The notes under the pieces were generated by a model. That model was not told where the DNA came from. It searched no databases and saw nothing but the letters and a program-made list of their open reading frames with translations. 64,000 nt of DNA from positions 80,587-144,586 of the forward strand of contig NZ_JBGCCH010000024.1 of the NCBI RefSeq assembly GCF_041261205.1, in the 5' to 3' direction. The DNA is from Catenulispora sp. MAP5-51. GTDB taxonomy: Bacteria; Actinomycetota; Actinomycetes; Streptomycetales; Catenulisporaceae. Shown here piece by piece: positions 36,668 through 45,591 of this stretch. Position numbers and translations under genes: made by a program. How positions within the stretch are numbered: the first letter of the stretch is position 1; the number at the start of each line of letters is the position of its first letter.

Positions 36668-39355
36668 CTACTTCTTCTGCGTGGGCAGCACCACCACAGC
36701 CAGCGGCGTGCGCTGCGCGCCCTGCCCCAGCGGGTTGTCCTTGAAGATCTCAGCGATCTTCTCCTCGGAGACCGTCGAGGCCTGTCCCAGGATGTTGCAG
36801 CCCAGGTCGTTGGCGTCGATGATGGCCACGCCCTGGAACGTGGCGGCGGCCTGGCCGCTCAGCGACCCGCGCAGCCGGTCGGCGAGCTCGGAGGCGGCCT
36901 TGCCCGGGTCGGCCGGGGCCAGCTTCGCCGAGACGTTCGAGGGGTACAGCGAGTACTGCGTCGGGCCGTCGATGGCCCGGACCGCGGGGCCGGCCAGCTG
37001 GTAGAACAGGCCCTTGCGGCCCACGACCTTGCCCACGGCGCCGGCCGCGGAGGCCGCGACGATGCGGGCCAGGCCCGCCTCCTGGATAGCCAGCTGCATG
37101 GTCTCCGGGGAGCCCAGGCCGATGCCGGCGGGGGTGCGGACCACGAACTTCTGCAGCTTGCGGGCCGCGAAGGAGGGCTTGATCTCCCACAGGAAGTAGC
37201 TGCGGCCCTGGGAGATGGCCACCACCTTCTCGCTGACGGCCAGGAACCACGGGCTGTTCAGCGCCTCGGCGTGCTCCTCGGACTCCGAGGCGCGGGTCGC
37301 GAACTCGGCGCCGTACTCGGAGATCTTGGTGTGGTAGTCGTCGCCCTTGGCGAAGGCGTCGGTCTGGATCGGGAAGCGCAGCACCTGCCCGCTGGAGGGC
37401 GTGCTGATCGCGATCTCCTTGCCGGGGTTGGCCGCGAAGTACTCCTTGGCCGCCGAGGTCGTGGAGTCCACGTGGGTGCCGGGGGCGTCCACGAAGGTGC
37501 GCAGCCACAGCTCGACGTTCAGCAGCCGCCAGAACAGCATGGTGTCGCTGTTCTTGCCGCTGATGAACTCCTCGAACGCGCGCAGCACCGAGGCCTGGTC
37601 GAAGTACGGCCGCGAACCGAAGGAGTCCGAGCGGAAGACCGTGTGCACGTGGTTCTTGATGCGCAGGAACCACTCGCGCTCCGGCGTGGTGAAGCCGATC
37701 TTGTTGCGGCGGTCGACGATCTGGTCCGGCAGCAGGCCGCGCACCGCGTCGCGCAGGATCTTCTTGTTCCAGCCGCCCTTGATGATGGCCTCGGGCTCCA
37801 GCGTGAACAGGTAGCGCACCAGGTTGAAGTCCAGGAAGGGCACGCGGCCCTCCAGCGAGAAGCGCATGGTGTTGCGGTCCTCGTAGCGCAGCAGCGAGGG
37901 CAGCGAGTTGGCGAAGATGTCCTCGACCAGGCGCGCCCTCAGGTCGTCCGGCACGGGGCTGAAGGTCTCGCCCTTGTGCTGCTTGGCGAAGCTCTTGTCC
38001 AGCATCTGGCGGATGTCCACCGGCTGGTCCAGGCCGAGCTTGCCGCGCACGACCTGCTTGCCGTAGCGGGACAGCACGTCGGTGGAGGAGACCACCTCGC
38101 GCATCAGCTTCGCGTACTGCTTCTCCTTGCGCAGCTGGCGCAGGTAGACGAAGTAGTACGGCAGGTAGCCGGCCATCATCTCGTCCGCGCCCTGGCCGTC
38201 GAGCAGGACGGTGACGTGCTTGGTGGCCTCCTGCATCACCTTGTACTGCGCGTAGGGGCCGGTGGAGATGGTCGGCTCTTCCTGGGTGCGCACGAAGTCG
38301 GCGAGGTCTTCCAGGAACTCGTCCGGGTTCGGGTGGATCTTGTGGCACTCGATCGGGCCGTCAGCCTTCGCCATGACCGCGTCGACGTAGCGCTCTTCAT
38401 CGTTGACGCTGCCGGGGAACACCGCGGAGAAGCTGTTCTGCGTCGCGCCGACCGACTCCACGTCCTGCGCGTGCTGCTTCATCAGCTTGCTGATCACCGC
38501 GACGACGGTGGAGGAGTCCAGGCCGCCGGACAGCGCGGTGCCGACCGGAACCTCACCGACCAGGCGCATCCGGATCGCCTCGGTGAGGCGCTCCTTGAAC
38601 TCCTTGGTCGTGTCCTTGGTGAACGGCGAGCGCGGGCCGTCGGCCAGCAGGTCCTCACGCAGCGTGGTGAACATGCGGCGCTGCACGTCGGAGCCCTCGA
38701 CGACCACGACCTCGCCGGGGCGGACCTTCTCGATCCCGGCGAAGAAGGTGCGGTCGGAGTCCTCGTGGATGCGGAAGCGCAGGTAGCGGTAGAGCGTCTG
38801 GTCGTCCGGCGCGGCCTGCACCAGGCCCGAGGCCAGGACCGCCTTGATCTCCGAACCGAAGACCAGGCGGTGGCTGCCGTCCTCCCCGGTCACCGAGGCC
38901 AGATACAGCGGCTTGATGCCGAAGTGGTCGCGCGCCAGGTAGCTCTTGCCGGTCTCGGTGTCGTGGATCGCGACCGAGAACATGCCGTTGAACCGGTCGA
39001 AGGCCGCCTCGCCCCACTCGGCGAAGGCCCGGACCACGACCTCGGTGTCACAGACCGTGCGGAAGGTGTGGCCGAGGGCTTCCAGTTCGGCCATCAGCTC
39101 GCGGTAGTTGTAGACCTCGCCGTTGTAGACGGCGGCATAGCGGCCGTCCTCGGTGAGGAACGGCTGGTCGCCGTGGGCCCGGTCGATGATCGCCAGGCGG
39201 CGGTGGGCAAAGCCCACCACGCGACCCCCATCACTGGCTGTGCTACCCAAAGAAACCAGGCCCTCGCCGTCGGGCCCGCGATGGGCGATGGCGTCGCCCA
39301 TCCTCTTGAGCATGGCCTCGTCATGGGCCCCGAAGACGCCCGCGATACCGCACAT
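36668..39355 (-). CDS. asnB: Asparagine synthetase (glutamine-hydrolysing) fused to CofE-like ligase domain
   Basis: An 895-residue protein; ordinary AsnB is about 610-640. Residues 1-~220 are a class II glutaminase with nucleophile Cys2 (after Met removal), and ~230-620 the ATP-pyrophosphatase synthetase domain with SGGLDSSTV near 275 and RYEDRNTMRFSLEGRVPFLD. About 655-880 is an extra domain whose AVSEKVVAISQGR, PAGIGLGSPETMQLAIQEAG, AIDGP and AIIDANDLGCNILG segments match F420-0:gamma-glutamyl ligase-like (CofE, PF01996) proteins. Both halves form amide bonds, so a coupled reaction is plausible. ATG 39355 is used so Cys is residue 2. Confidence 0.85.
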   Translation of the reverse strand: MCGIAGVFGAHDEAMLKRMGDAIAHRGPDGEGLVSLGSTASDGGRVVGFAHRRLAIIDRAHGDQPFLTEDGRYAAVYNGEVYNYRELMAELEALGHTFRTVCDTEVVVRAFAEWGEAAFDRFNGMFSVAIHDTETGKSYLARDHFGIKPLYLASVTGEDGSHRLVFGSEIKAVLASGLVQAAPDDQTLYRYLRFRIHEDSDRTFFAGIEKVRPGEVVVVEGSDVQRRMFTTLREDLLADGPRSPFTKDTTKEFKERLTEAIRMRLVGEVPVGTALSGGLDSSTVVAVISKLMKQHAQDVESVGATQNSFSAVFPGSVNDEERYVDAVMAKADGPIECHKIHPNPDEFLEDLADFVRTQEEPTISTGPYAQYKVMQEATKHVTVLLDGQGADEMMAGYLPYYFVYLRQLRKEKQYAKLMREVVSSTDVLSRYGKQVVRGKLGLDQPVDIRQMLDKSFAKQHKGETFSPVPDDLRARLVEDIFANSLPSLLRYEDRNTMRFSLEGRVPFLDFNLVRYLFTLEPEAIIKGGWNKKILRDAVRGLLPDQIVDRRNKIGFTTPEREWFLRIKNHVHTVFRSDSFGSRPYFDQASVLRAFEEFISGKNSDTMLFWRLLNVELWLRTFVDAPGTHVDSTTSAAKEYFAANPGKEIAISTPSSGQVLRFPIQTDAFAKGDDYHTKISEYGAEFATRASESEEHAEALNSPWFLAVSEKVVAISQGRSYFLWEIKPSFAARKLQKFVVRTPAGIGLGSPETMQLAIQEAGLARIVAASAAGAVGKVVGRKGLFYQLAGPAVRAIDGPTQYSLYPSNVSAKLAPADPGKAASELADRLRGSLSGQAAATFQGVAIIDANDLGCNILGQASTVSEEKIAEIFKDNPLGQGAQRTPLAVVVLPTQKK

Positions 39356-39602
39356 GTGCCGTGCCACTCCTCGCCGTTATGTTGAACCTGCTGCGCGCTG
39401 AGCCAAACCTATACGACGAGCGGGTGACGCCCGTGCGACGTCGAGTAGTGTGATCTTCGAGCGGGCAGGGGTACCCCGTGACCTGTACCGTCCCCCGGCC
39501 CGGCGTTGGATCTTCCGACGTTGCTAATATCGGAGTCGGAGGCGAATTTCCAGCGCATCCGCCTATGCCGGACGCCACGGCTACCGATCCGGGGGGACGA
39601 CG

Positions 39603-40577
39603 ATGGCGAATGAGACCGTGACCGACAAGTCGCCGGATCCCCTCGAAGCCGGCTCCGGTGTCGGCCGCGTACCCGGGGAATCAGTGGAGACGCCGGCGGC
39701 GGACCAGGGTACCCCGCCGGGACCGCTAAACCCCTTGAACCCGCCGGACCCTTTGGACCCGTTCGACCCGCTGGACCCCCTGAACCCGCACGCCCCGCGC
39801 GGCGGCGACCCGATCGAGGCCGCGCTGACCCCGGTCGCGCCGCCCGAGCCCGCCGACGCACCGCGGCGCAACCCGGTGGTGCGCGCCGTGGCGGCGGTCG
39901 GGCGCACGTTCGTCCGCGACATGGTGGTCTTCTTCTCCGTCCCGGTCCGGGAGGTCCGGACGAAGAAGCTGATGGCGATCCCGGCCACGCTGCTGTGCGT
40001 GCTGACCATCGGGGTGCTCTGGATCCTGGAGATGAACCGGCCCGGCGGGCTGGCCTTCGTCATCGACATCGCCGGGGTGCGCCAGGGCGAGCCGATCTGG
40101 CAGCTGCTGCCGCAGCTGCCGCTGTCGCTGTTCGCCCCGGCCCCGGACCTGCCGGCCTGGGGCGCGATGGCCCAAGTCCTGATCGCGTTCGGGATCGCGG
40201 AGTGCTGGCTGGGCTGGAAGAAGATGATCGCGATCGCGATGATCACCAGCGCGGTGACCTCGATGGCGGCCCGGCTGATGGTCTACGCCAGCAACTGGCT
40301 GCACATCGGCACCCCGCAGATCGACAACTTCCAGGTCGACACCGGCCCCTCGGTCGCGGTGGTGGCGCTGCTGATCTACCTGGCGCTGCGGCTGCGCACG
40401 TACTGGGTGGTGGCGCTGACCGCGGTGTCGATGGGCGGCGAGGCGGCGATCCTGCCGAACCTGGCCGGGCGCGAGCACCTGGTGGCGATCAGCCTGGGCA
40501 TCGTCACGTACTTCCTGCTGGACCGGTGGTGGCCGGCGTGGCGGCGATGGCGGATCGAGCGGGCGACGGCGGACTGA
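39603..40577 (+). CDS. Multi-pass membrane protein, rhomboid-like
   Basis: A 324-residue protein with a Pro/Asp/Asn-rich N-terminus (NPLNPPDPLDPFDPLDPLNP at about 42-61) and about six hydrophobic segments from residue 110. The size and arrangement resemble rhomboid-fold proteins of actinobacteria, but the protease GxSG serine motif is not seen (TGPSVAVVALL occurs instead), so proteolysis is unlikely. A GGGGGGA ribosome site precedes the ATG. Divergent from the asparagine synthetase fusion; no functional link known. Confidence 0.6.
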   Translation: MANETVTDKSPDPLEAGSGVGRVPGESVETPAADQGTPPGPLNPLNPPDPLDPFDPLDPLNPHAPRGGDPIEAALTPVAPPEPADAPRRNPVVRAVAAVGRTFVRDMVVFFSVPVREVRTKKLMAIPATLLCVLTIGVLWILEMNRPGGLAFVIDIAGVRQGEPIWQLLPQLPLSLFAPAPDLPAWGAMAQVLIAFGIAECWLGWKKMIAIAMITSAVTSMAARLMVYASNWLHIGTPQIDNFQVDTGPSVAVVALLIYLALRLRTYWVVALTAVSMGGEAAILPNLAGREHLVAISLGIVTYFLLDRWWPAWRRWRIERATAD

Positions 40578-40658
40578 GCGGGCACTGGCCCTCGCGCCGG
40601 CATTCTGGCCGGCGCCGATCCGGCACACACCCGGCCGGATCAATAAGCTGCTTGTCCC

Positions 40659-41513
40659 ATGAGCTGGTATCCCGAACCCGACGAGGCCCTCGTCCACCGC
40701 GGCCCGGCCCGCTTCGCGACCGGCCGCGCCGAGAAGGTCGCGGGGATGCGCTGGTTCCGCGACGAGACCGGCCGCGACATCGCCGCCGAGCTGCCCGGCT
40801 GGCCCGAGGGCCCGGCGTACAGCCCACGCTCGGACGCCGCGGCGCGCACAACCAAGACCGCGTGGGGCATCGGCAAGGCCGTCGTGTTCACGGCGGCGCT
40901 GGCGGTCAACGCCGTGAGCAACGCCAACCCGACCGTGAACCTCGGCGACGGCGCCCGCCCCACCGACCCGGCCCGCGAGGTCGAGGACTTCCCGGTGCTG
41001 GTCGCGGCCCCGGGCACGATCGCGCGCGGCCTGCCCCACCAACTGGACCCGGACCGCCGGGCCAAGCAGTACCGCACCGACCTGGTGGTGACCGACCGGC
41101 GCCTGGTGGTGCTGGGGACGATCGCCGACGGCGGGCTGGAGCACCCCGAGGTGCTGTGGGAGGCGCCGCGCGGCGCGCTGGCGTCGGTGGTGAAGCACGC
41201 GTTCGGCAGCGGCGGCGCGGATGTCAGCTTCGTGTTCGCCGACGGTTCCTGGGCGCGGCTCGGACTGGAGAACGTCGCGGCGGCGATCCAGGTGGCCCAT
41301 GAGCTGGAGCCGAGCTGCCGGGTGGAGCTGACCGAGCTGGCGGTGAAGAAGCTGGAGCCGAACTACGACAAGCCCCCGGCCGACCACGAGTGGGAGACGA
41401 TCCGGCAGGACAACGGCCGGGCCGTCGCGCAGCTGGTGTTCCGGGTCCGGGGCAAGACGTTCCGGACCAAGCAGAAGGACGTCACGAAGTGGGTCGACGC
41501 CGCCGGGGATTGA
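40659..41513 (+). CDS. Uncharacterised protein with PH-like C-terminal region
   Basis: A 284-residue cytosolic protein without a signal peptide; one weak hydrophobic stretch near residues 75-85 (GKAVVFTAALAVNAV). The segment TDLVVTDRRLVVLGTI with a following beta-rich part looks like a bacterial PH-like domain. I do not recognise a named family. It overlaps glcF by 32 bases tail to tail. Confidence 0.5.
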   Translation: MSWYPEPDEALVHRGPARFATGRAEKVAGMRWFRDETGRDIAAELPGWPEGPAYSPRSDAAARTTKTAWGIGKAVVFTAALAVNAVSNANPTVNLGDGARPTDPAREVEDFPVLVAAPGTIARGLPHQLDPDRRAKQYRTDLVVTDRRLVVLGTIADGGLEHPEVLWEAPRGALASVVKHAFGSGGADVSFVFADGSWARLGLENVAAAIQVAHELEPSCRVELTELAVKKLEPNYDKPPADHEWETIRQDNGRAVAQLVFRVRGKTFRTKQKDVTKWVDAAGD

Positions 41514-42795
41514 GCGTCAGCCCCCTGATCGAGGCGTCGATGATCTCGACGGGGTGCACCACCGGGGTGTCGTCCCCCAGGTACCGGCGGATCTGCAGCA
41601 GGCAGCCGGGGTTGCCGGTGGCGACCAGGTCGGGCTCGGTGGCCCGGATCCGCTCGGCCTTGCGGCGGCCCAGCTCCTCGGCCGCCTCCGGGCGCACCAG
41701 GTTGTGCACGCCGGCCGAGCCGCAGCAGAAGGCGGCCTCGGCGGGCTCGACCACGTCCAGGCCGGGGATGTCGGCGAGCAGCTTGCGCGGCTGAGCCCGC
41801 ACGCCCTGGCCGTGCGCCAGGTGGCAGGCGTCGTGGTAGGCGACCCGGGCCTGGATCCGGTGGCGTTCGGCGTGCGGTTCCAGGTCGGCCAGGACCTCGG
41901 AGACGTCGCGGACCTTGGCGGCGAACTCCGCGGCCGGTCCGGCGTAGTCCGGGTCGTCGGCGAGCAGTTCGCCGTACTCCTTCAGCGTGGAGCCGCAGCC
42001 GGCGACGTTGACCACGACCGCGTCCAGCTCCTCCAGCGGCACATGGCCGGCGGACGCCGGACGCCGGAACGCGTCGATCAGCCGCCGCGCGTACTGCCTG
42101 GCCTCCTGCTCGCGCCCGGCGTGCAGCGACAGGGCACCGCAGCAGCCCTGCTGGGGCACCACCACGTGGCAGCCCTCGGCCTGCAACACCCGCGCGGTCG
42201 CGGCGTTGACGTCGCCGAAGAACACCCGCTGCACGCAGCCGGAGACCAGGGCGACCGTGGCGCGCACCTCTCCGGCGGGCCGGCTGCTCGCGGGCAGCGA
42301 GCTCCAGGCCTTGCGCAGCGTGGTCTCAGGCATCAGCGCCTCCATGGCGCCGAGCTTGGGGAAGCGGCGCAGCAGTCCACTGGAACGGACCAGCGCCGCG
42401 GCACCCGTCCGGCGGTACGCCACCGCGCCGAGGGCCGCCACCCGCAGCCGGGCCGGGTGCGGGAAGAGCCCGAACACGAGCTCCCGGAACGCTTTGTCGC
42501 CGCGGGTCTGGGCGTAGGCCTGCTCGACCTGGGGCCGGAACTCCTCGATGATCCGGTCGTACTCGACGCCGGAGGGGCACGCGCTCACACAGGACAGACA
42601 GCCCAGGCAGGAGTCGACGTGCTCGGCCACCGCGTCGTCGAGCTCGGCCTTGCCCTCGAGCACCTGGCGGATCAGGTGGATGCGACCGCGCGGCGAGTCG
42701 TTCTCGTCACCGGTGAGCGCGTAGGTGGGGCACGCCGGAAGGCAGAACCCGCAGTGGACGCATTTGGAAGTCAGGTCGTCCAGGTTCTCGCCCAT
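41482..42795 (-). CDS. glcF: Glycolate oxidase iron-sulfur subunit
   Basis: A 437-residue iron-sulfur protein. The first [4Fe-4S] motif is Cys12-x2-Cys15-x2-Cys18-x3-Cys22-Pro; a second is DSCLGCLSCVSACPSG. Two CCG domains (QQGCCGALSLHAG and AFCCGSAGVHN) follow. It passes electrons from the GlcD/GlcE flavin subunits during oxidation of glycolate to glyoxylate. Unlike Escherichia coli glcDEF, it is 3 kb from glcDE and on the other strand. The 3' end overlaps a convergent gene by 32 bases; downstream on its own strand is the tRNA-His terminator. Confidence 0.92.
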   Translation of the reverse strand: MGENLDDLTSKCVHCGFCLPACPTYALTGDENDSPRGRIHLIRQVLEGKAELDDAVAEHVDSCLGCLSCVSACPSGVEYDRIIEEFRPQVEQAYAQTRGDKAFRELVFGLFPHPARLRVAALGAVAYRRTGAAALVRSSGLLRRFPKLGAMEALMPETTLRKAWSSLPASSRPAGEVRATVALVSGCVQRVFFGDVNAATARVLQAEGCHVVVPQQGCCGALSLHAGREQEARQYARRLIDAFRRPASAGHVPLEELDAVVVNVAGCGSTLKEYGELLADDPDYAGPAAEFAAKVRDVSEVLADLEPHAERHRIQARVAYHDACHLAHGQGVRAQPRKLLADIPGLDVVEPAEAAFCCGSAGVHNLVRPEAAEELGRRKAERIRATEPDLVATGNPGCLLQIRRYLGDDTPVVHPVEIIDASIRGLTLNPRRRRPTS

Positions 42796-42811
42796 GCCGG
42801 GGAATATACTA

Positions 42812-42846
42812 AACGGCCCCCGATCTCATCGAGATCGGGGGCCGTT
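42812..42846 (-). terminator. Terminator after tRNA-His
   Basis: A perfect 16-base-pair stem (42812-42827 with 42831-42846) with a three-base loop, directly after the tRNA 3' end on the minus strand and before glcF. Confidence 0.85.
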
Positions 42847-42854
42847 CCACGGAG

Positions 42855-42927
42855 GGTGAGCGACGGGGCTCGAACCCGCGACAACTGGGATCACAACCCA
42901 GGACTCTACCAACTGAGCTACGCCCAC
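42855..42927 (-). tRNA. tRNA-His (GTG)
   Basis: A cloverleaf read on the minus strand: acceptor GTGGGCG pairs with CGCTCAC (one G-U), D arm with GTAGCTCAGTTGGTAGAG, anticodon stem CTGGG/CCCAG around loop TTGTGAT (anticodon GTG), T arm GCGGGTTCGAGCCCCGT. The base before the acceptor is G and the discriminator C, the extra G-1:C73 pair special to tRNA-His. CCA is not encoded. Confidence 0.95.
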
Positions 42928-43056
42928 CATGGTCCCGCACGCCGCCGAACCCCGGTCTCCCGGGCCCTGCGCCGTGCTGGCACGCCAAGAATACATGAAT
43001 CCGGCGGTACTCTGCACAACCCTTTAGCTCGGGCCCCGCAGGGCCCGAGTGCGAGG

Positions 43057-43695
43057 TCAGGACTGCGCGCGGGCGGCCGCCGCGGCCTCCTCGGCCTCGA
43101 TCCGGCCGGCCAGGGTGCGCGCGGTCTCCGAGTCCGGGCCGGGCTGCGGGACGAAGATCGCGTCGCGGTAGTAGCGCAGCTCCGCGATCGAGTCGCGGAT
43201 GTCGCCCAGGGCGCGGTGGTTGCCGGTCTTCTTCGGGGAGTTGAAGTAGACACGCGGGTACCAGCGGCGGGCCAGCTCCTTGATCGAGGAGACGTCCACG
43301 ATGCGGTAGTGCAGGTGCTGCTCGAGCTCGGGCATGTCCCGGGCCAGGAACCCGCGGTCGGTGCCGACGGAGTTGCCGGCCAGTTGGGCCTTGCCGGCCT
43401 CGGGCACGTGCTCGCGCACGTAGGCCAGGACCCGCTCCTCGGCCTCGGCCATCGTGACGCCGCCGGCCAGCTCCTCCAGCAGACCCGAGGCGGTGTGCAT
43501 CTCGCGCACCACCTCGACCATGTTCTCCAGCAGGCCCGGCAGGTCGTCCGCCGGTGGCGCGATCACCACGTCGACCCCGTCCCCCAGGACGTTCAGCTCC
43601 GAGTCCGTGACCAGCACGGCCACCTCGATCAGAGCGTCCTTGTCCAGGTCGAGCCCGGTCATCTCGCAGTCGATCCACACCAGCCTGTCACTCAT
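43057..43695 (-). CDS. orn: Oligoribonuclease
   Basis: A 212-residue DEDDh 3'-5' exonuclease. Motif I is [10 protein letters not shown] (Asp9, Glu11), motif [13 protein letters not shown] (Asp near 113) and motif [15 protein letters not shown] (His and Asp near 158-163), all intact. It degrades short RNA oligonucleotides, including pGpG from c-di-GMP breakdown, to mononucleotides. It lies next to tRNA-His on the same strand and near adpA, the order known from Streptomyces, where ornA affects growth and development. Confidence 0.95.
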   Translation of the reverse strand: MSDRLVWIDCEMTGLDLDKDALIEVAVLVTDSELNVLGDGVDVVIAPPADDLPGLLENMVEVVREMHTASGLLEELAGGVTMAEAEERVLAYVREHVPEAGKAQLAGNSVGTDRGFLARDMPELEQHLHYRIVDVSSIKELARRWYPRVYFNSPKKTGNHRALGDIRDSIAELRYYRDAIFVPQPGPDSETARTLAGRIEAEEAAAAARAQS

Positions 43696-43733
43696 GGATC
43701 CACCCTAGTGGGGCTGTGGCCGAAAGCGTGATC

Positions 43734-43794
43734 GACAACTGGGTTGACCATCTACGCGGCGGCGGCCTAGGCTTCGATCGTCAACCATGTTGTC
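43734..43794. promoter_or_regulatory. Pair of 15-base operator-like motifs, orn/cupin promoter
   Basis: GACAACTGGGTTGAC at 43734-43748 and GTCAACCATGTTGTC at 43780-43794. The reverse complement of the first matches the second at 13 of 15 positions. They bracket the predicted promoter of the cupin gene, so an unknown repressor or activator probably binds both. Confidence 0.55.
43744..43773 (+). promoter_or_regulatory. Probable sigma-70-type promoter of the cupin gene
   Basis: TTGACC (43744-43749), 18-base spacer, TAGGCT (43768-43773), 45 bases before the cupin start. The -35 hexamer lies inside the first operator-like motif. Confidence 0.55.
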
Positions 43795-43817
43795 CATATT
43801 GCCTTACGGAGGCCGCC

Positions 43818-44192
43818 ATGCCCTTGTCCACCCTCGCCGACGCCCCGCACTTCGCCCGCGACGGCTTCACCTTCCGCCCGCTGGCCGTGCCCTCGCGCGG
43901 CAGCACCGAGCTGGCCGTCTGGGCCCTGGACCTGGAGCCCGGCGCGGTCAGCGAGACGCACAGCATGGACCGTGAAGAGATCTTCGTCGTCATCGGCGGC
44001 GCGGTCTGCGCCACCGTCGGCGGCCGCGAGGCGACCGCCGGCCCGGGCGACGCGATCATCGTGCCGGCGCACGCCGGCCTGCAGATCCGCAACGCGAGCA
44101 CCGAGGAGCCGGCGCGGCTCACCGTGGCCACGTCCGTCGGGATGCGGGCGATCGTGGGCGGCGCGCCCTTCACCCCGCCCTGGGCTCAGTAG
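43818..44192 (+). CDS. Cupin domain protein
   Basis: A 124-residue small beta-barrel protein. The cupin core is visible as LDLEPGAVSETHSMDREEIFVVIGG (motif 1, with His and Glu ligands) and TAGPGDAIIVPAHAGLQIRN (motif 2, where the usual His is partly conserved). It may bind a metal and a small ligand. Strong GGAGG before the ATG. It is inserted between orn and adpA, which in Streptomyces lie side by side. Role unknown. Confidence 0.85.
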   Translation: MPLSTLADAPHFARDGFTFRPLAVPSRGSTELAVWALDLEPGAVSETHSMDREEIFVVIGGAVCATVGGREATAGPGDAIIVPAHAGLQIRNASTEEPARLTVATSVGMRAIVGGAPFTPPWAQ

Positions 44193-44271
44193 GAGCCGCG
44201 GAGACCGACCTGGGCCACACCGCGTTGGCGCGACCCGGTCGTCGTGAACCCGCCTCCGACGGGTGGCGGAC

Positions 44272-45303
44272 CTATCCCTCGCGGCCCTCTCGGCCGCCTC
44301 TGGCCCGGGAGGCCAGGTAGGCCTCGCGGTAGCGCGCCGGCTGGGTGCCCAGCACCCGCAGGAAGTTGGCGCGCATCGCCGGGCCCGAGGCGAAGCCCGA
44401 GCGCCGGGCCACCTCGTCCACCGGCAGGTCGGTGGACTCCAGGATGCGCTGGGCGGCGATCACCCGCTGGGAGTTCACCCATCTCAGCGGCGTGGTCCCG
44501 GTGACCTCCAGGAAGCGCCGGTCGAAGGTCCGCCGGGACATCGCGGAGTGTTTGGCGAACTCGTCGACGTCGAAGGGCTCGGCCAGGTGGTCCAGGGCCC
44601 AGCTCATGGCGTCGCCGATCGGCGTGCCGGCGCCGAGTTCGCTGGGCAGGTGGCGGTCGAAGTACGCGGCCTGGCCGCTGCGCCGGCCGGGGCCCACCAC
44701 CAGGCGGCGGGCCAGCGCGCTGGCCGCCTCCGCGCCGTGGTCCATGCGGACCAGGTACAGACACAGATCCAGGCCGGCCGCGGCGCCGGCGCCGGTGACC
44801 ACGTCGCCGTGGTCGATCTGCATCGAGCGGGCGTCCACCTTCACCCGGCGGTGATGGCGGGCCAGGGCCGGCGCGTACATCCAGTGCGTGGTGGCCCCGC
44901 GGCCGTCGAGGACGCCGGCCGCGGCCAGCACGAAGACCCCAGAGTCGAACGCGGCCAGCCGCGCGCCCTCCTTGTGGGCCTTGCGTACCGCGGCCAGCGC
45001 CGGTTCCGGGGGCCGTTCCCCCGGAGCCCGCCAGGCCGGCACGATCACCGTGCCGGCCTGGTCGGCGCCGGACAGGCCGAAGGGCGTGGACACCCGCAGC
45101 GACCCGGTCGTGGCCAGCGGGCCGGCCTCGCCGGCGCACACCAGCAACCGGTAGTACGGCAGGCCCATGACGCGCCGGTCGACGCCGAACACCGAGATCG
45201 GTATCGACGATTCGAACAAGGGGGCGTCCCGGAAGAGCAGGACGGCGACGGTACCCCGGTCGCGCGTGGGTGCCAGGCGCGGGCGGGGGGCAGTCAGAGT
45301 CAT
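44272..45303 (-). CDS. adpA: AdpA-like transcriptional regulator (DJ-1/PfpI + AraC)
   Basis: A 343-residue regulator. Residues about 17-195 are a DJ-1/PfpI-like domain (FESSIPISVFGVDRR, TVIVPAW, THWMYAP), and 225-325 an AraC HTH with MSRRTFDRRFLEVTG and LPVDEVARRSGF. Its pattern closely follows Streptomyces AdpA (BldH), the central developmental regulator, and it sits near orn, as adpA does. The nucleophile-elbow Cys position of the DJ-1 fold is Asp120, so no catalysis is expected. No TTA codon is present, so unlike streptomycete adpA it is not under bldA control. No clear ribosome site seen. Confidence 0.85.
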   Translation of the reverse strand: MTLTAPRPRLAPTRDRGTVAVLLFRDAPLFESSIPISVFGVDRRVMGLPYYRLLVCAGEAGPLATTGSLRVSTPFGLSGADQAGTVIVPAWRAPGERPPEPALAAVRKAHKEGARLAAFDSGVFVLAAAGVLDGRGATTHWMYAPALARHHRRVKVDARSMQIDHGDVVTGAGAAAGLDLCLYLVRMDHGAEAASALARRLVVGPGRRSGQAAYFDRHLPSELGAGTPIGDAMSWALDHLAEPFDVDEFAKHSAMSRRTFDRRFLEVTGTTPLRWVNSQRVIAAQRILESTDLPVDEVARRSGFASGPAMRANFLRVLGTQPARYREAYLASRARGGREGREG

Positions 45304-45490
45304 TGGCGCGGGCTGACCTCTCTGGTCCAGATGGATCGTCGGAACGAGCCATTTTCCTTTGTGCGCAAAGGCAAAAGCGACTTGGAGCGGAAGCCGTGCC
45401 GGGCCGGTGATTATCAGAACACATACATGATCGGGGCACGAGTGTCCACCCGCGCGCCGCCGGGCGCGCGGCCCCGCCCCGGTGGCGCAC

Positions 45491-45531
45491 GGTGGTGATC
45501 TGTGGTGACCTACTAATAATCTGGGGTGATC
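45491..45531. repeat. Three direct repeats upstream of glcD
   Basis: GGTGGTGATC, TGTGGTGACC and TGGGGTGATC at 45491, 45501 and 45522, about 60-100 bases before glcD in the 288-base adpA/glcD divergent region. They could be regulator sites (GntR-type regulators of glycolate genes are known elsewhere) but no regulator gene is adjacent. Confidence 0.4.
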
Positions 45532-45591
45532 TACTTCAAGATCGTCGCGGGGGAAAACGGCGCGGGGGACGGCGGAAAGGGGGCACGTCAC

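Noticed and set aside
39603..40577. Active rhomboid protease
   Set aside because: Hydrophobic profile fits loosely, but the GxSG serine motif and the paired histidine were not found.
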